DNA from: Lunularia cruciata | Lineage: Eukaryota; Streptophyta; Marchantiopsida; Lunulariales; Lunulariaceae | Direction: 5' to 3' | DNA: 64,000 nt | Assembly (NCBI GenBank): GCA_948567375.1 | Contig: OX419762.1 | Location: forward strand, 9,616,001 to 9,680,000 | Part shown: positions 11,060-23,200 of the stretch, one piece after another | How the letters are laid out: the number at the start of each line of letters is the position of its first letter | Position numbering within the stretch: the first letter of the stretch is position 1 | Translations under genes and position numbers: made by a program | The notes under the pieces: model-generated | What the model saw: the letters and a program-made list of their open reading frames with translations, nothing else | Told to the model about the DNA's origin: nothing | Databases searched by the model: none

Positions 11060-12890
11060 CTCTTGATGAAGCCATTACAGTTTTACAATTTCATGCATTA
11101 TCATGACATTTGTAATGCCAAAGCTAGGTTGCTTGGATGTTGGAGTGGTAGTGTTGGTAATCGTAAATATTTTGGTAGTTATTCATGGACTACTTGTTGG
11201 TGGTTCAATTTTATGTTTGGGCTATTGATCTCATGGTAGAACCCACCATCACTTGCACCATTTTCACCATTGGATGTGCCATCAATGATGCCGTTAGGGT
11301 TGGAGTCCTAGGTCGAGCAGGGGGTTGACTTTCAAAATGCAGCTCCATAAAGCTCTCTTCTTTGATGTTGAGCCTTTGGGTTCTTAGCTATTATAGAGAG
11401 AGGTCGGAGAGCATCACATGGAGTCTCTTAGTTAGAGTGTGTATGATTTGACTTTAATCAATGCCCAATTGTTGGTGGATTGTTGAGTGAAGAAAGAATT
11501 TATTACATCAAAGATCTAATCAATTGAAGATTGTTGAGGATTGAGCACATATCTAATATAGAGTGAAGAAAGAATTGATTACATAAGAGATAGGAGAGTA
11601 AGAATTGCGTGCAAGAATTGAGTATCTTAGTGGTATCTCCAAGCTTGGCTGGTTATTGGTACCTTGATTAAGGTCTTAGATTTCCTTGAGATTGATTGTG
11701 TGTGAAAGCCTTGTACAAATTGATGTAGATTTTGGCCGTGGTGCAAATGGTGTGCAAAAATGCTAGCCAACTTTTTGAGAGTTGTGATAATGCATATTCA
11801 ATTTGACCCAAGAGGTGAATTAGGGTTGATTTGGTGCACAGCTTAGGAGTAGATGGACACTCTTATTATATCAAATGCCAAATGGCGATAGAGTGAATCC
11901 GGTGTTGATCTATGAGATGGAGTGTTTTGTTCAAATTTCTTATGATTAGCCTTTTTACATTCTCTATTTCTTATTGTGAAACATGTTTGTATGAGATGAC
12001 ATGACCTTAGAGTGTTGGTGTTTTGGTGTGCTCTTGATAGTGAGCTTAGAATGATAACTAGTGAGACTATTTTTGTTCCCCTCTGATGAGGCAAGAAGTG
12101 ATGACATGCAAACCATGAGAGTGCATGTTGTGCTGGCAAGTTATAAGTTGTAATTTCTTCTAGTGTAGGTGTTGTAGTTAGAGTTACATTAGTGGGTGGT
12201 GTTAAGTTGGTGGTAATCCTTGGTGGGGTAATTGTGGTGGTTTGAGTTACATTGTCATGATTGAGTTATTTGGAAATTTTAGAAGAGATAACACTATAAT
12301 ATATAGTGGGTTTACATGGAGTGGCACTCGATATCAACCTCTATCTCAAGTCCTAGTGAAGGAGGAGGGTGACTATGATTTGGAATTTGATATAAGAGCT
12401 GCTTGGATGGAGAGTGCACTTGGTGTGTTTGCACTAGTATTGTGGGACATGGATGAGATTTATTTGGCTTCCAAGGGCCCCAAGCAGTACTTTGGTACAA
12501 TGGATATCATAGAGTTGGATAATTTTATCCAAGAATTTGATAGTTGATATAATATGCAATATGTATGGAAAGGATTGTTTCAACACCTAGAGGGTCCACC
12601 AATGGATGACTATAATGAGTTTAGGAGAGCTCACTTGGAGAAGATCAAGCTATGGAGACATTATTGGTCACCAAACTACATTTTCATCACTTTATGTTTG
12701 GTTGCTAGGGGAGATCAACAATACCTACAAGTTATAACTCTAATAGCATTGGTGGATCTAGTGGAATTGCACTAGTTGGAGTTGGTGCTACTACAAGTGG
12801 GGGTACCACTACAAGAGGTGGTGCAATACTAGGGTTTCATCCCATTGTGGAGCTCTTCTAGTGCTTGAGGTAAACCTACTAGGGAATGCT
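11060..12890 (+). mobile_element. PHD-type Ty3 retrotransposon relic E1 (LTR-like and gag part)
   Basis: Bases 11100-11490 match the sequence that follows the integrase/PHD tail in relics E2 (37.7 kb) and E4 (59.7 kb), so they are LTR or LTR-adjacent. Downstream, frames at 12242-12547 and 12554-12775 read as a worn gag-like region (MEDYxEFRRAHLEKIKLW-type helix; exact family uncertain). The stretch near 11440-11465 is the undisturbed version of the site hit by the solo LTR at 58909-59653. Several stops; not functional. Confidence 0.5.
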
Positions 12891-12892
12891 GA

Positions 12893-13642
12893 TGTAATAT
12901 CAACAGCTAGACATATGATCTAGAGGCTAATTTGGTTTGTTAAAATTTGAAAAGATGTTATATATGATGGACTAAGTAGATCAGATAGAGATATCACCAA
13001 AATATTACTTTTATTAATATGGCAAAAATCAAAATATTCTTGAAAACTTTAGAAATAATAGCTAACCATCTGATCTAGAGGTGAAATTTGGTTTGGTAAT
13101 ATTTGGAAGAATGTTATACATGATGGACTATGTAGATCAGAAAGAGGTATCACCAAAAGGGTACTTCTACTAATAAAACAGAAATCAAAATATGTTTGAA
13201 ATATGGAGGTAATTTTGGGGGCCTAAACGGATGAATTAAGCCTGAAAAATGTGTAGGCTCTCCTCCCAAGGAAGAAAAAGTTGGCCTTCCTTCTCCCCTT
13301 TTTGGCTCATCAAGAGCTTTCCAATAGTATCTCACTCATGCAATTCTAAGATTCTTACAAGAAAATTCCCTAAACATTCTCTCCGATCAACACTTGCGTG
13401 ACCAACCAAATAGGACCACAATTGACATGTCATCCATGCAAGAACTTAATCTAAGGGTAGAGATCAATGACATGTCACCAATCCATGTATCTGATCAAAG
13501 GGTAGAGCTTCCATTGTGTATTTTTGCTTTATTACATAATAAAGCCAAGGTGCTCATTTGGTGCATCAGAGTTTGAGTGTGAAACTTTATGTTTTCTCAT
13601 ATGTGTTTCTATTGAGATTGTTAATGTCTTGGGAATATTATA
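12893..13642 (+). mobile_element. 5' LTR (family L), copy 3
   Basis: A 750 bp LTR, TGTAATATC to AATATTATA. No target-site duplication is evident (GCTGA before, ATGGA after). TGGATTGACAAG begins two bases after it, as expected for a primer-binding site, and a gag remnant follows. I therefore read it as the 5' LTR of a truncated element rather than a solo LTR. It links the family-L solo LTRs to an internal region. Confidence 0.75.
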
Positions 13643-13644
13643 AT

Positions 13645-14580
13645 GGATTGACAAGTTGAGAAGCTTGTAAAAGTTCTAGCAAAAGGCTAACAAAAGCCTA
13701 TGCAAGGCATACATTTGCATGAGACTATTGATCAATTTCACTCAAGTAGTTATTGAGGTCCAAGCTATCCAATTTTGGTATGAGATCTTGGACAGGAAGT
13801 TGCAACATAGAGTACATGATGCTCCATTGTTATAGGCTAATTCACCTGCTTGGCAATGTTCTTTAGTTTGGTTGAGCGCATTTGAACTCAACATGGTGGA
13901 AGAGAGAGTGGTGACATCTAGATTTGGTAGGGAGAACTCATCTATACTTGTTACTTTTTCTAGAGTGCAACATAATGCATCATGTCATGTCCATTTTTTA
14001 TGATAGAATGGACCATCTAGATCCTATGGAGTGAGTGGAGGGCCTAGTGTAGCTAGACCTTTACTTTCATTTTCAAGTTAGTAGCAACCCGCAAGTGGTG
14101 CTATTGTTTGTTGGACTTGTGGTGGATCTCACCACAAGAGAGAGTGCACTTAGGCTAGTGGACATAATACCTTTGATGCATCCCAACCAACATAGAAATA
14201 GTGTGACAATTGCCACATATTTGGTCACACTAGTGACCAATGCTTTCACCTTCATTGGAGATATAGAGTGGTAGGATTGCTATAGTAGGTGGTAGAGGAG
14301 CTCTAAGTCATGGAGGACAAGGTAGCAAAAGTGGTGAGAGGATCCACACCTGGTAGGAATGTAGTATCGACCCTTGCTTTTGATACAATTATGGCTATTT
14401 GGATTAAGCAATTGGAATAGAGATTGGCTAGCATAGCCATAACTTAGAGGAGATCAAATTTGAGTGCTAAGATTTTCATTTCTTATGTTGGTGATAAAGA
14501 CATCTTGTATTTTATATATAAAGTAGAATAGTTACCTGCATCTACCATAGTGACTAGGAGTGCAATACATTCTCCAAGGC
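13645..14580 (+). pseudogene. Gag remnant of family-L element with two zinc knuckles
   Basis: In one frame, two CCHC-like boxes lie close together. CWTCGGSHHKREC (14109-14147) is irregular by one residue. CDNCHIFGHTSDQC (14202-14243) is a perfect C-x2-C-x4-H-x4-C. Such pairs bind packaged RNA in Ty3-type Gag proteins. Stop codons interrupt the frame upstream and between the boxes. The element is cut at about 14580, where an HNL LRR relic begins; protease, RT and integrase are absent. Confidence 0.7.
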
Positions 14581-14584
14581 GTAG

Positions 14585-15290
14585 AGATGACAAGTGAATC
14601 TGGACCGCTCTTGAAGTGTCTCAATTTCGGTACACTCAGCCATTTAAGGATAAGAAAATGTTGTTACAGTAGAGAATCAAGTACCTTCTCGAACATCCCG
14701 CACTTGGGCATTCACTCTCTAAGCTGTGTAGTGTGGTGAGTAGTTTCAGGGAAATCGGGACTCTGCTAATACCTTTGCACTGCACAACCTTCAACCTCGT
14801 CAACGATCCTAGCTGTCCCAAGGACTGGGGTAGCCTTGCCAGAGGTCCCACCAGTACTGTCAAAGATTCGAGACCTCCGAGTTGCCCTCGGGTTCCAGGA
14901 ATTCTTTACCATTTTTGGGATTAAAGTCCTGTTAGTGACGGGTGTCCCAAGGACCTGGGTGAACGCGCAGCAAGAGATCACCTGGCCGTTGCGTTGCCGT
15001 AAGGACTTCGACATTCCTTCACACTCTAACCTTATTAATGACCGGAACTTCACAAGGACTCAGGTAAGCTGTCATGAGTCCTATAAAATGTTTTCAATGT
15101 TTTAAGGGAGCTGAGTTGGCCTAAAAACATGGGAATGCCATTGCAACTTCTTATGTTGAGCCTTTGCAGTGGTCTCATTCCCGAATCAGGTTAGTCCTCC
15201 ATCTCCCACATATTGACAAGGTATTCAATCCTGCTCGTTGAGAGAGAATTCGGGAATGACTGCAGATCAGAAGAGATGCACTGCTAGGCA
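14585..15290 (-). pseudogene. HNL LRR relic C
   Basis: Minus-strand remnant of the LRR exon. Frame 14863-14636 still reads LARLPQSLGQLGSLTRLKVVQ and VPISLKLLTTLHSL, matching KLPESLGQLGSLTDL and VPVSLKLLTTLESL of the intact gene. Frameshifts separate the readable pieces. It begins at the junction with the family-L gag remnant and ends at the common relic breakpoint near 15280. Confidence 0.88.
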
Positions 15291-15760
15291 ATCTTGTTGT
15301 TTTTGGGATTTAGAACATACAACTACATATTTCTAGCACTCAGCAAGAACGGCTATAGATACCTCGTCTGTAGACATCGCCTTATTGAATCGTGTCAACG
15401 CAAAACTGAATGATTACCGACAAACTTTAAAATCTTCCTAATTCTTGCAGAGATCAATTAAAATCCGTCGTAAGGCTGAAATCGGGATACAATCGTTATT
15501 GCTGCGACCACTACTCTTGGTACGCGCTTAAATGCATAGGAAATGCCTTGAGCTATTCCTTTTGTACGTGGCACTGCACTGTAATGAAGACATTAGCGGA
15601 CATATCGCTCCTTACAGACGCCTAAAGGATTTCTAGACTCTTTCTATCAAAAGTTCAAAGGATGCAAGTACAGTATAAGGTATTAAATCTGTACTCGGAC
15701 CCATGAAGACAGAAAAGCAAAGTAACTTTGAGAGAGCTTTTGTGATTTGTATTAAATTGA
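15290..15760. repeat. NLR-flank block next to relic C
   Basis: Noncoding block shared with 9420-9720 and 34620-35060, including the GGACATATCGCTCCTTAC motif at about 15599. In relics C and D the order LRR relic, this block, then the flank repeat below is conserved. Confidence 0.75.
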
Positions 15761-15963
15761 GCCATACTCTATACCACATATTTGATTAGTAATGTTCTTC
15801 TCATAAATCTATATTTTATGAAAAATTTAATATATATTATTTATTTTTCTTCTTTATTTCATATATATAAATATATATATTATTATTACATTCATAATTA
15901 TTTGCTGATTAAAAAAACTATACACGTCATACAGCAATTATTTTTTCAAGTGAAATATTAAAA
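15760..15963. other. AT-rich spacer
   Basis: Long A/T runs (TATATAT and similar); nothing recognisable. Its counterparts at 35060-35265 and 40140-40400 are equally AT-rich. Confidence 0.6.
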
Positions 15964-16962
15964 TGTACTAATAATTGTTAGAAACCACATCTTTTATAAT
16001 AACTTATAAAAGTGTATTATGATGGTATATGTTGAAAATCAAGATTTGGAATTGTTCTGAGGCCATAAGCCTGAAGTACACTTGATAGTCGCTGGGTTTC
16101 ACATCCCAAGGCAAAAAGGTGGACATTTTAAGAAATAATTCTATATTGGATTCAAATCCCATAATTCTTGGTTTTGATAAAGGCGAGTATACCCATTAGG
16201 TTTGGAGTCATTTGGGTGCAAGAGATATTCAAAAGTCAAAATGGACCGCCTTGTTCCGAGATTTCATATTACATATTAAGCATCTCAAATGCTGGGCTAA
16301 CCTATTTGGACATTAGGAGCAAGGGTACAAAAAATGGTTGGAACAGTTTCATTACTATTTCTTGAGAACTTTGATGTAAACTCTATGATTTAGTCATGAA
16401 TCAGTAAGTATTACTAGGATCCTCGAATTATTGGACGACAAACATGAAACACGTCAAACTTTTCGAGCCAAAGGTGCTGACATGTAAATTTGCCCAAGAT
16501 AATCATACCGAAGTCGCAACCAAAATTCCGTGGCTCTCCACACTGGAAGGGACTAAAAGTGGTGCGTCAAATTGCTGCACAGGCTGTTGGTGAATATTGT
16601 TTTTAAAAACCTCATAGGCTCTAGAAACAGACATCTAAAATAAGGCGAGTATAATTTCTGCTTCATCGTGCTTCCCTGGTAACTATGAAGAGAAAAATAA
16701 ACTTATTTGTATTCAATCCAAGAAGTATTGTCTAAATCTTGTACCACTTAGCACTGCACATTAGGAAATGTACAATAGACTTTTTCTCTTCAAAAAAATT
16801 GTTGTCAGATAAATCTCATCCTTTAACTTTTATACTAGTGCTTATGTTCTGATCTCATCAGAACTCAGTGAGGTCCTGAGAAACCGAAATATAGCCACTC
16901 AAAGCTAAGCTCTCCCAATCTTCACATAAGATCATTTTGGAAATGTTATGCCGAACAGACAT
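15964..16962 (+). repeat. HNL-flanking direct repeat, copy 1
   Basis: About 1 kb beginning TGTACTAATAATTG and ending near CCGAACAGACATGG. It recurs in the same orientation at 24769-25750, and in part at 35265-35660 and 40400-41200. Landmarks are GGTTTCACATCCCAAGGCAA and AAGCTCTCCCAATCTTCACA. Copies 1 and 2 bracket the intact HNL. No coding capacity or LTR-like TG...CA ends seen. Confidence 0.85.
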
Positions 16963-17094
16963 GGATAACCATGGTTATTGGTTGATAACTGTTCACAAGT
17001 ACATGATTCGCCCGATGGAAGATAAAATATTAATTTTCAGAAGCCTTCTGACTATCTTCTATGAATGCTTTGGATATGCTAAATGCAGCATGAC

Positions 17095-17190
17095 CCATTA
17101 TTGGCGATGCTCGAGGGCCTCGGCCCCGTTTTACCCGTTTGTTTTCCTTATATGGCTTGATGGGGCGGGCAATCTCCTTTATTTTCTTTT
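17095..17190 (+). mobile_element. TE-X 3' tail just downstream of HNL stop
   Basis: GGCCTCGGCCCCGTTTTACC and GGCTTGATGGGGCGGGC are a diverged, GC-richer version of the TE-X tail in plus orientation. It lies 15-110 bp beyond the HNL stop codon, so it would fall in the 3' UTR or the transcript end. Confidence 0.6.
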
Positions 17191-17204
17191 ACGCGTCGCT
17201 GCTT

Positions 17205-20200
17205 CTACCAGTATTTGCACCAATACAGTCCGTCTTCATCGTGTTCGATATGCGCAAGAGGTTCACAGGCCCGCCCGAAAGAATCGGGCAGGCCTATGAA
17301 CCTCGGGCAGTTTCGTATCCGCAAAAGTTTCAACTTCCCTACAGAAATTTGTATTCGCTCAAACCTGCTACAATCCTCGATGTTTACACTCTCTAACGAA
17401 CTAACTGACGTCGACAGACTTATCAAGTTTTCGCATCGGTCAAAAGTCAAGTTTATAAGGGATCTGAAATGCCCCGATAGCATCATATCAAACCTGCGCT
17501 GTTCATCTTTAGACTCCCGGATGTCCAAGGAACGTAGCCTTGGTAGTTGCCCTAGTGATTCCAAGAGACCCTCGAAGTTCTCAGCATTCTGTATTGTCAA
17601 TGTGCCCAATCTAGGGAGTCGTTTGAGTGATTCAAATATCGGTTTCTTGACATCACATGTTTTAGATCCGCTGATTGTTAAAGAATTTAAATTGATGAGA
17701 GGCAAGAGTGACTCCGGAAAACCCTCAAAGTCTCTAAAATCGGGTGCAATCAACGATTCAAGCATAACCAGATGGTGTAGAGCATCAGGTACCTTCTCGA
17801 AGATCCCACACTTGGATATTGACAGACTCTCCAGTGTGGTGAGTAGTTTCAAGGAAACCGGGACTCCGCTAATATTTGCGCATTCCTCCACCCACAAGTC
17901 CGTCAGTGATCCAAGCTGTCCCAAGGACTCGGGTAGTTTCGCCAGAGTTCCACCAGTTATCGTCAAGGATTCCAGGGCGTTCAGTTGCCCTACGGACTCG
18001 GGTATTTCCTTCACATTTTCGCATTTCAATTCCCTTAAGGACTTCAGGTGTCCCAAGGACTCAGGTAGACTCAGAGGATGACTCCCACCCTTAACTTCCA
18101 AGGACATTATGGCGCTGAGCCGCATTAGATCCACATTTATGCATGTCCATCGTGTTAGTGATCCGAGGTTTCCCAAAGATTCTGGTAAACTCGTAGGAAC
18201 CATTTCACCTTCAATACTCAAGAATCGTAGAGCGCTGAGCTGCCCTAAGGATTCCGGGATTGCGCTCAGATTTCTGCATGTTAATTCTGTTAGTGACCCA
18301 AGGTGTCCTAAGGACTGAGGTAGACTCAAAAGATGACTCTCACCCCTCATCCACTCGGGTATTCCACTCCCATTAATGCCTCCCGACTCTGGTAATGACT
18401 GAAGGTGTCCCAATGATGCAGAGAATTTGTCCGAAATTCTATGACCTATGATATTCAATGTTCTTAGGGAACTGAGTCGTCCCAAGGACATCGGAATACT
18501 ATGGCATCCTCTTATCTCGAGGCTGTGTAGTGATTCAAGCTTTCCAAGAGAATCAGGTATGTCAAACCCCTCACCAAATATTGACAAGTGATGCAACCCT
18601 GTTAACTGAAAGAGAGATTCGGGAACAACTGCACATCTATGAATCCGTAGAGAAGTGAGCGCCTTCAAGTCCCCTAGTGACGCCGGTACTTCAGCATTAT
18701 CCAGGTCACCGATACCGGTCATGCCGGTGCTTACACCGGTTGTCGGGTACAGGTCTAGGTGGTGTAGTGCTGTCAGTTGACTTACAGTCTCCGGTAGGAC
18801 CTCCAGTTCTTCACAGGACCCTAAACTCAGCTTCGTGAGCGCTGTAAGTTCCCCTGTACTCCAGGGTAGACGCTTGATGCTGTCACAATCCTGAAGGTCT
18901 AATACTGTGAGCCCTTTAAGCTCCCCTAGGGACTCGGGCAGAGATTTGAGATTTGTGTCCCAGACTATCAGCTCCGATAGAACCCTGCACTGTCCAAGAG
19001 ATTCGGGGAGATATCTGAGTCTGGGACACCCATCAATGGATAAAGTTTTAAGATTGGAAGGTCGAGACCCGGTAGAGTTCTCCTGTCCCCATCCTTGCCC
19101 CAGGCTCTCCAAACGGTCACAAACCTCAATACTAAATTGTGTCAGCGTTCCAATAGCAAATATGTTCCATGAGAATGTGGCCAAATTTCGGACACCGCAC
19201 AATCCGAAACTTTCGAGAGACCGCAATGATCCCATTGAATCCGGCAGCATCCTCAGAGCAACGAGGTCATATAGAAGGAGCTCCTCAAGGCTGTCCAAGT
19301 TGCCGAAAGATTCGCATAGGGATTCCAAGTTTACGCAATCCATTATATGCAGTTCCTTCAGGTGCTTCAGGTCGCCGAAACCTTCAGGCAGAGTCTTCAG
19401 AGCAGAGCATTCGGAGATGACCAATGTTTCGAGGGATCTCATCCTCCCGAAGCTGTCTGGCAATCCCATCAAGAAAGGAAGGTCTGCCAGAGTTAAATTC
19501 GTGAGAGCGTCAAGATGAAAAACCTCTTGTGGTACAGTCGCAAGGGGGTTTGGAGTTGGCCACGCCTTCAAAGCTGAACAACGTATCGTGAGGGCCTTCA
19601 ACGCTCGGAGAATCTTCAGATTCCTCAGCTCGTGTATGTTCTCAGGAAGTCGTACACAATTACACTTCTCCAAAAGGAGAACAGCCAGTTGATGGAGCGC
19701 CCCCACATCTTCGTCTCGAATTGGCCACCTGTCACTGCTCCACCACCGAACAAAAGGTAACCATCTTTCTGGAGACCCTTTGGAACAATGGACCATGTGT
19801 AGCAGAGTCAGACCAGAAGGAAATCGCTGATGAGTATGATCCGATTCAATCATATTGATAATTGACATTCTCAACAAGCGTAATCTTTCCAATTCATGGA
19901 CAGTACCCCACGGTAAAGCTTGTCCTTTCTCTTCACCGATAGCTGCATGAGAAGATGTTCCTCTCCGATTCAGCTCCACGGATAGTACCTCAAGCTTGGA
20001 ATTGGTGACGACTGTTCGCCTCTGTAAAAGAGATGACTTCAATAAGTATAGATTCTAAATCCGCATTAGTGTCACCCAAACCAAAATCGTACAAAGTCAA
20101 TATTATGTATGTCCAGACAGTCCATTGAAATCCACAAATTGGATGGACAGAATACTACGGAATTCACCTTGCACATGGTCAAGAGATGCTCTGCATCTTC

Positions 20201-23200
20201 TTGTTTCCAAAGTCCCCTGCAATTCTCTGGATTTGTGCGCTGCGGCCTGGAAATAGACTTCCCTAGGTCCCTCAGCTGCGCGTGTATGTACACTACCAAG
20301 TCTTTTCCCTCCGTAGCCTCATCACCATTCCTTGTGATGATGCGAATAAGTGATCTATTCACCAAGTTCTCCAATTCTACCTGTACCGTGGCGTCACACG
20401 ATGTTGGTCTCCATGCTGCTCTGAACACCTCCAAATCATATTGCTCTTCCCATGGACCATACTTATCAAACGAGGCCAAGTCAAGAAACATCTCTTGTTC
20501 CGGATTCCCTAGATCGTCGTAGCTCACTCTCAATTTCCGCCACAATTTGTCATCAGCAGTTCCATCCACAGATTCCGCTTTGCCCAACTTATTGAGCGTA
20601 CCCTCCCATTTGGCCAATTTATTCTCATTGCGCAAGTAACTTCCTATCACCTCTACCGTAAGAGGTAATCCATCACATTTTCTCACTATCTCCCTCACCA
20701 ACTTTGCAGGAATTGCGCAAACCACCTGAATATTATTGACTTGAGCTCGGAATAGTTCGTCCGCACTTTCCTGGGATAGGAAAGGAACGTTGTACTTCAC
20801 AAATCCAGGCATTTCTTTTTGAATTCTCGAAGTGACAATGAGACGGCTCCCGTACCCAAAGTTCTCTGGTTGCAGGAAGACACTTATCTGATCCTCAGTC
20901 TGAACATCATCCAACACAAGCAGGACTCTACTCCGCTTCAACAGCAGCCATAGCTCTTGAACGTTCTGCGTAATGACACTTCGCCTGCCCCTGCTATAGA
21001 AGTTCTCACTAGCCAGACACTCCAGCAGTGCCGAAATTATTGTCCGGTTTCCCACTTCAACAAACCAGACAGAGTCAAAGAAGCGTCCAATTTCTTTGAG
21101 GACTTCCTTGACAAGGGTCGACTTGCCAATTCCACCCATACCTACCACCTGCAACGCCAATCTGGAAGTCTCTGCATCTTCCAGTTTCAGCATTTTAATC
21201 ACATCGGCTTTTCGTTTGCCCATATCTACCATCACACGGGGATGATGCAGAAAACGTCGCTGCTGGGCAATCTGTTCCTCCTGTAAAAGGGGCACGGTAC
21301 AACACTCCTGTCATGACTGTCAAACCTGGTATTGCCTTGAAACGGACATAACTTTAATTGCCTCACCTCGATCCATGACTCTCAAGTAATTGATGTCTAA
21401 AAGATGAGGTCACAGAGGTTTGTCTGCACCTCGGGTGGAGACATGCAACACAGGCTCTCTGTAAACTTCAAAACTGTCTTCAAAACTGATACGCATGTGC
21501 CAAATATTGACAATACACAGAGCTTATCAGCAAGGACTTACCTACAACTTGGCATCTGGCAGTTCCTATACCATACAGCCTCAGAGTTCATCAGTAATGA
21601 ATCACGTCCTGCATCACATGAAGATATATGTTCCTTTCTAGGCAGCGCAAAAAGCGCATACGCACCTCTTCCATGCATATGGCTTTGAGGAAATTATCCA
21701 GACATTGAAAGCTCATCGACTGCCGATCCTTAGGCCTACAAATAGTGAAGTAATCTTCTCCAGAAATAGTAGAGAAGCATCCTAGATCGATGTCATATCT
21801 CGCTGACGCTTCTTCCGTCACGACTGCAGTACGAGGCTTTGTAGCAAATCGCGTAAACTATAAAAGAACGCACAGTGCATTGTGAATTAGGTTCGAGCCA
21901 ACCAATTTTGATTCATCCAGCAGGGTCGCTTACTTGACTCATTTTAGTAGCATGGAACCATCGGAACACAAACACTTTATAAGGATGTGAAAAAAAGGAT
22001 TCTTGAAATCTCTTGAATCGTGCAATCATTATTGACTCAAGTTGGTCAAAAAACATACAGGAGTAGGCCGCAGGATGAGGGTCGTTATATCGGTTTCATT
22101 TGCTTCACAAACACCACCTGCCTTCCACCCGTGTTGTCCACGCAAAGCCGCAAACTCAAAGTTTATTCTGCAAGCGTCTGAATTGAGTAGCTCCCAACAT
22201 CTAGCCAAGAGACCTTTCCCCTCAGATTCTCCTCTCTGAAATATCGGGGATCCTGAATGAGCCGTGGAATAGAAGAAAACTCCTCTAAGATTGCTCAAAA
22301 AGAGTGAGTAGGGATATTGCTGTATGCCGATGTGCTTCCCTCTACTAGTTGCAAAATGATTAGCTGTCAAGCAGAGTGCTTTAAGCACTAGTCCACCCAC
22401 GCAGTGACCAACCAGTAAAACTGGGCAATTTTTCCCTACACTTGCTTGCTGGATGAGAGATTGAGCCAAGTTCTCTCCAACATTATACATGTCCATCCTC
22501 CCCTTCTTACACGTTTTAGCGATACTCGCATCGTATGACACTGCAAGAACTCGAGCTTGAGGGTATGCTTCGGCAAGCAAAGAGTCCAGCGAACACGTAG
22601 GGTCTTCTTCTCGTCTCCACGTCGAAAGGTATGCGTCTTCTCTTTCTCCAAGGTTAAAACCATGAAAAAGAACGATCTCCAAGTTGACTGGTCCTTTAGG
22701 CGGGAAGTAGAGCTCATACACCTCGTCACTTAGCTGCAAAACCAAAATCGAAAGAAGAAGAATCACTCACATGCATGCACTATGCAAGTACACATGATGG
22801 TTGGCGGTGCCGCCAATGGAAGGTTGGAGACGACATGTACCATTCCCATTTCTCGGCTTGATGGGGTCTTCCCATCCTCCATGTTTTCTACGCGGTCGCC
22901 CTTTCTTTCTCTTTGTTTCTCTCTGCCATGCAGCTGTAGTTCTCAGGCGGCATTTAAGATTAAACTTGTACCACGAAGATTCTAGGACGTTTAGCCCATA
23001 GTTTCAGTGGAACATAGGAAAACAAAGATTTCCACGACTGTATGTAGCCAGAGTATTCGGGCGGAAGTTCCTGATAAGCTAGATTGCAAAAGATTTTTCA
23101 GGACACTTTATTGCAACGAGATGAGGTTGCTTGAGAGATTGAGTCTAACCATCTTCAAACTGTACATTGATTAAACATGGGACTCAACGCCGACGGCCTC

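Noticed and set aside
12893-13642. LTR 3 considered as another solo LTR
   Set aside because: The flanking pentamers differ (GCTGA and ATGGA), and a primer-site-like TGG and gag sequence follow.
17215-18081. 288-codon plus-strand open frame
   Set aside because: It lies antisense to the HNL LRR exon; repeated LRR codons keep the opposite strand open. No domain of its own.
18907-19518. 203-codon plus-strand open frame
   Set aside because: Also antisense to the LRR exon, with repeated PxDSGR-like text that mirrors LPESLG codons.
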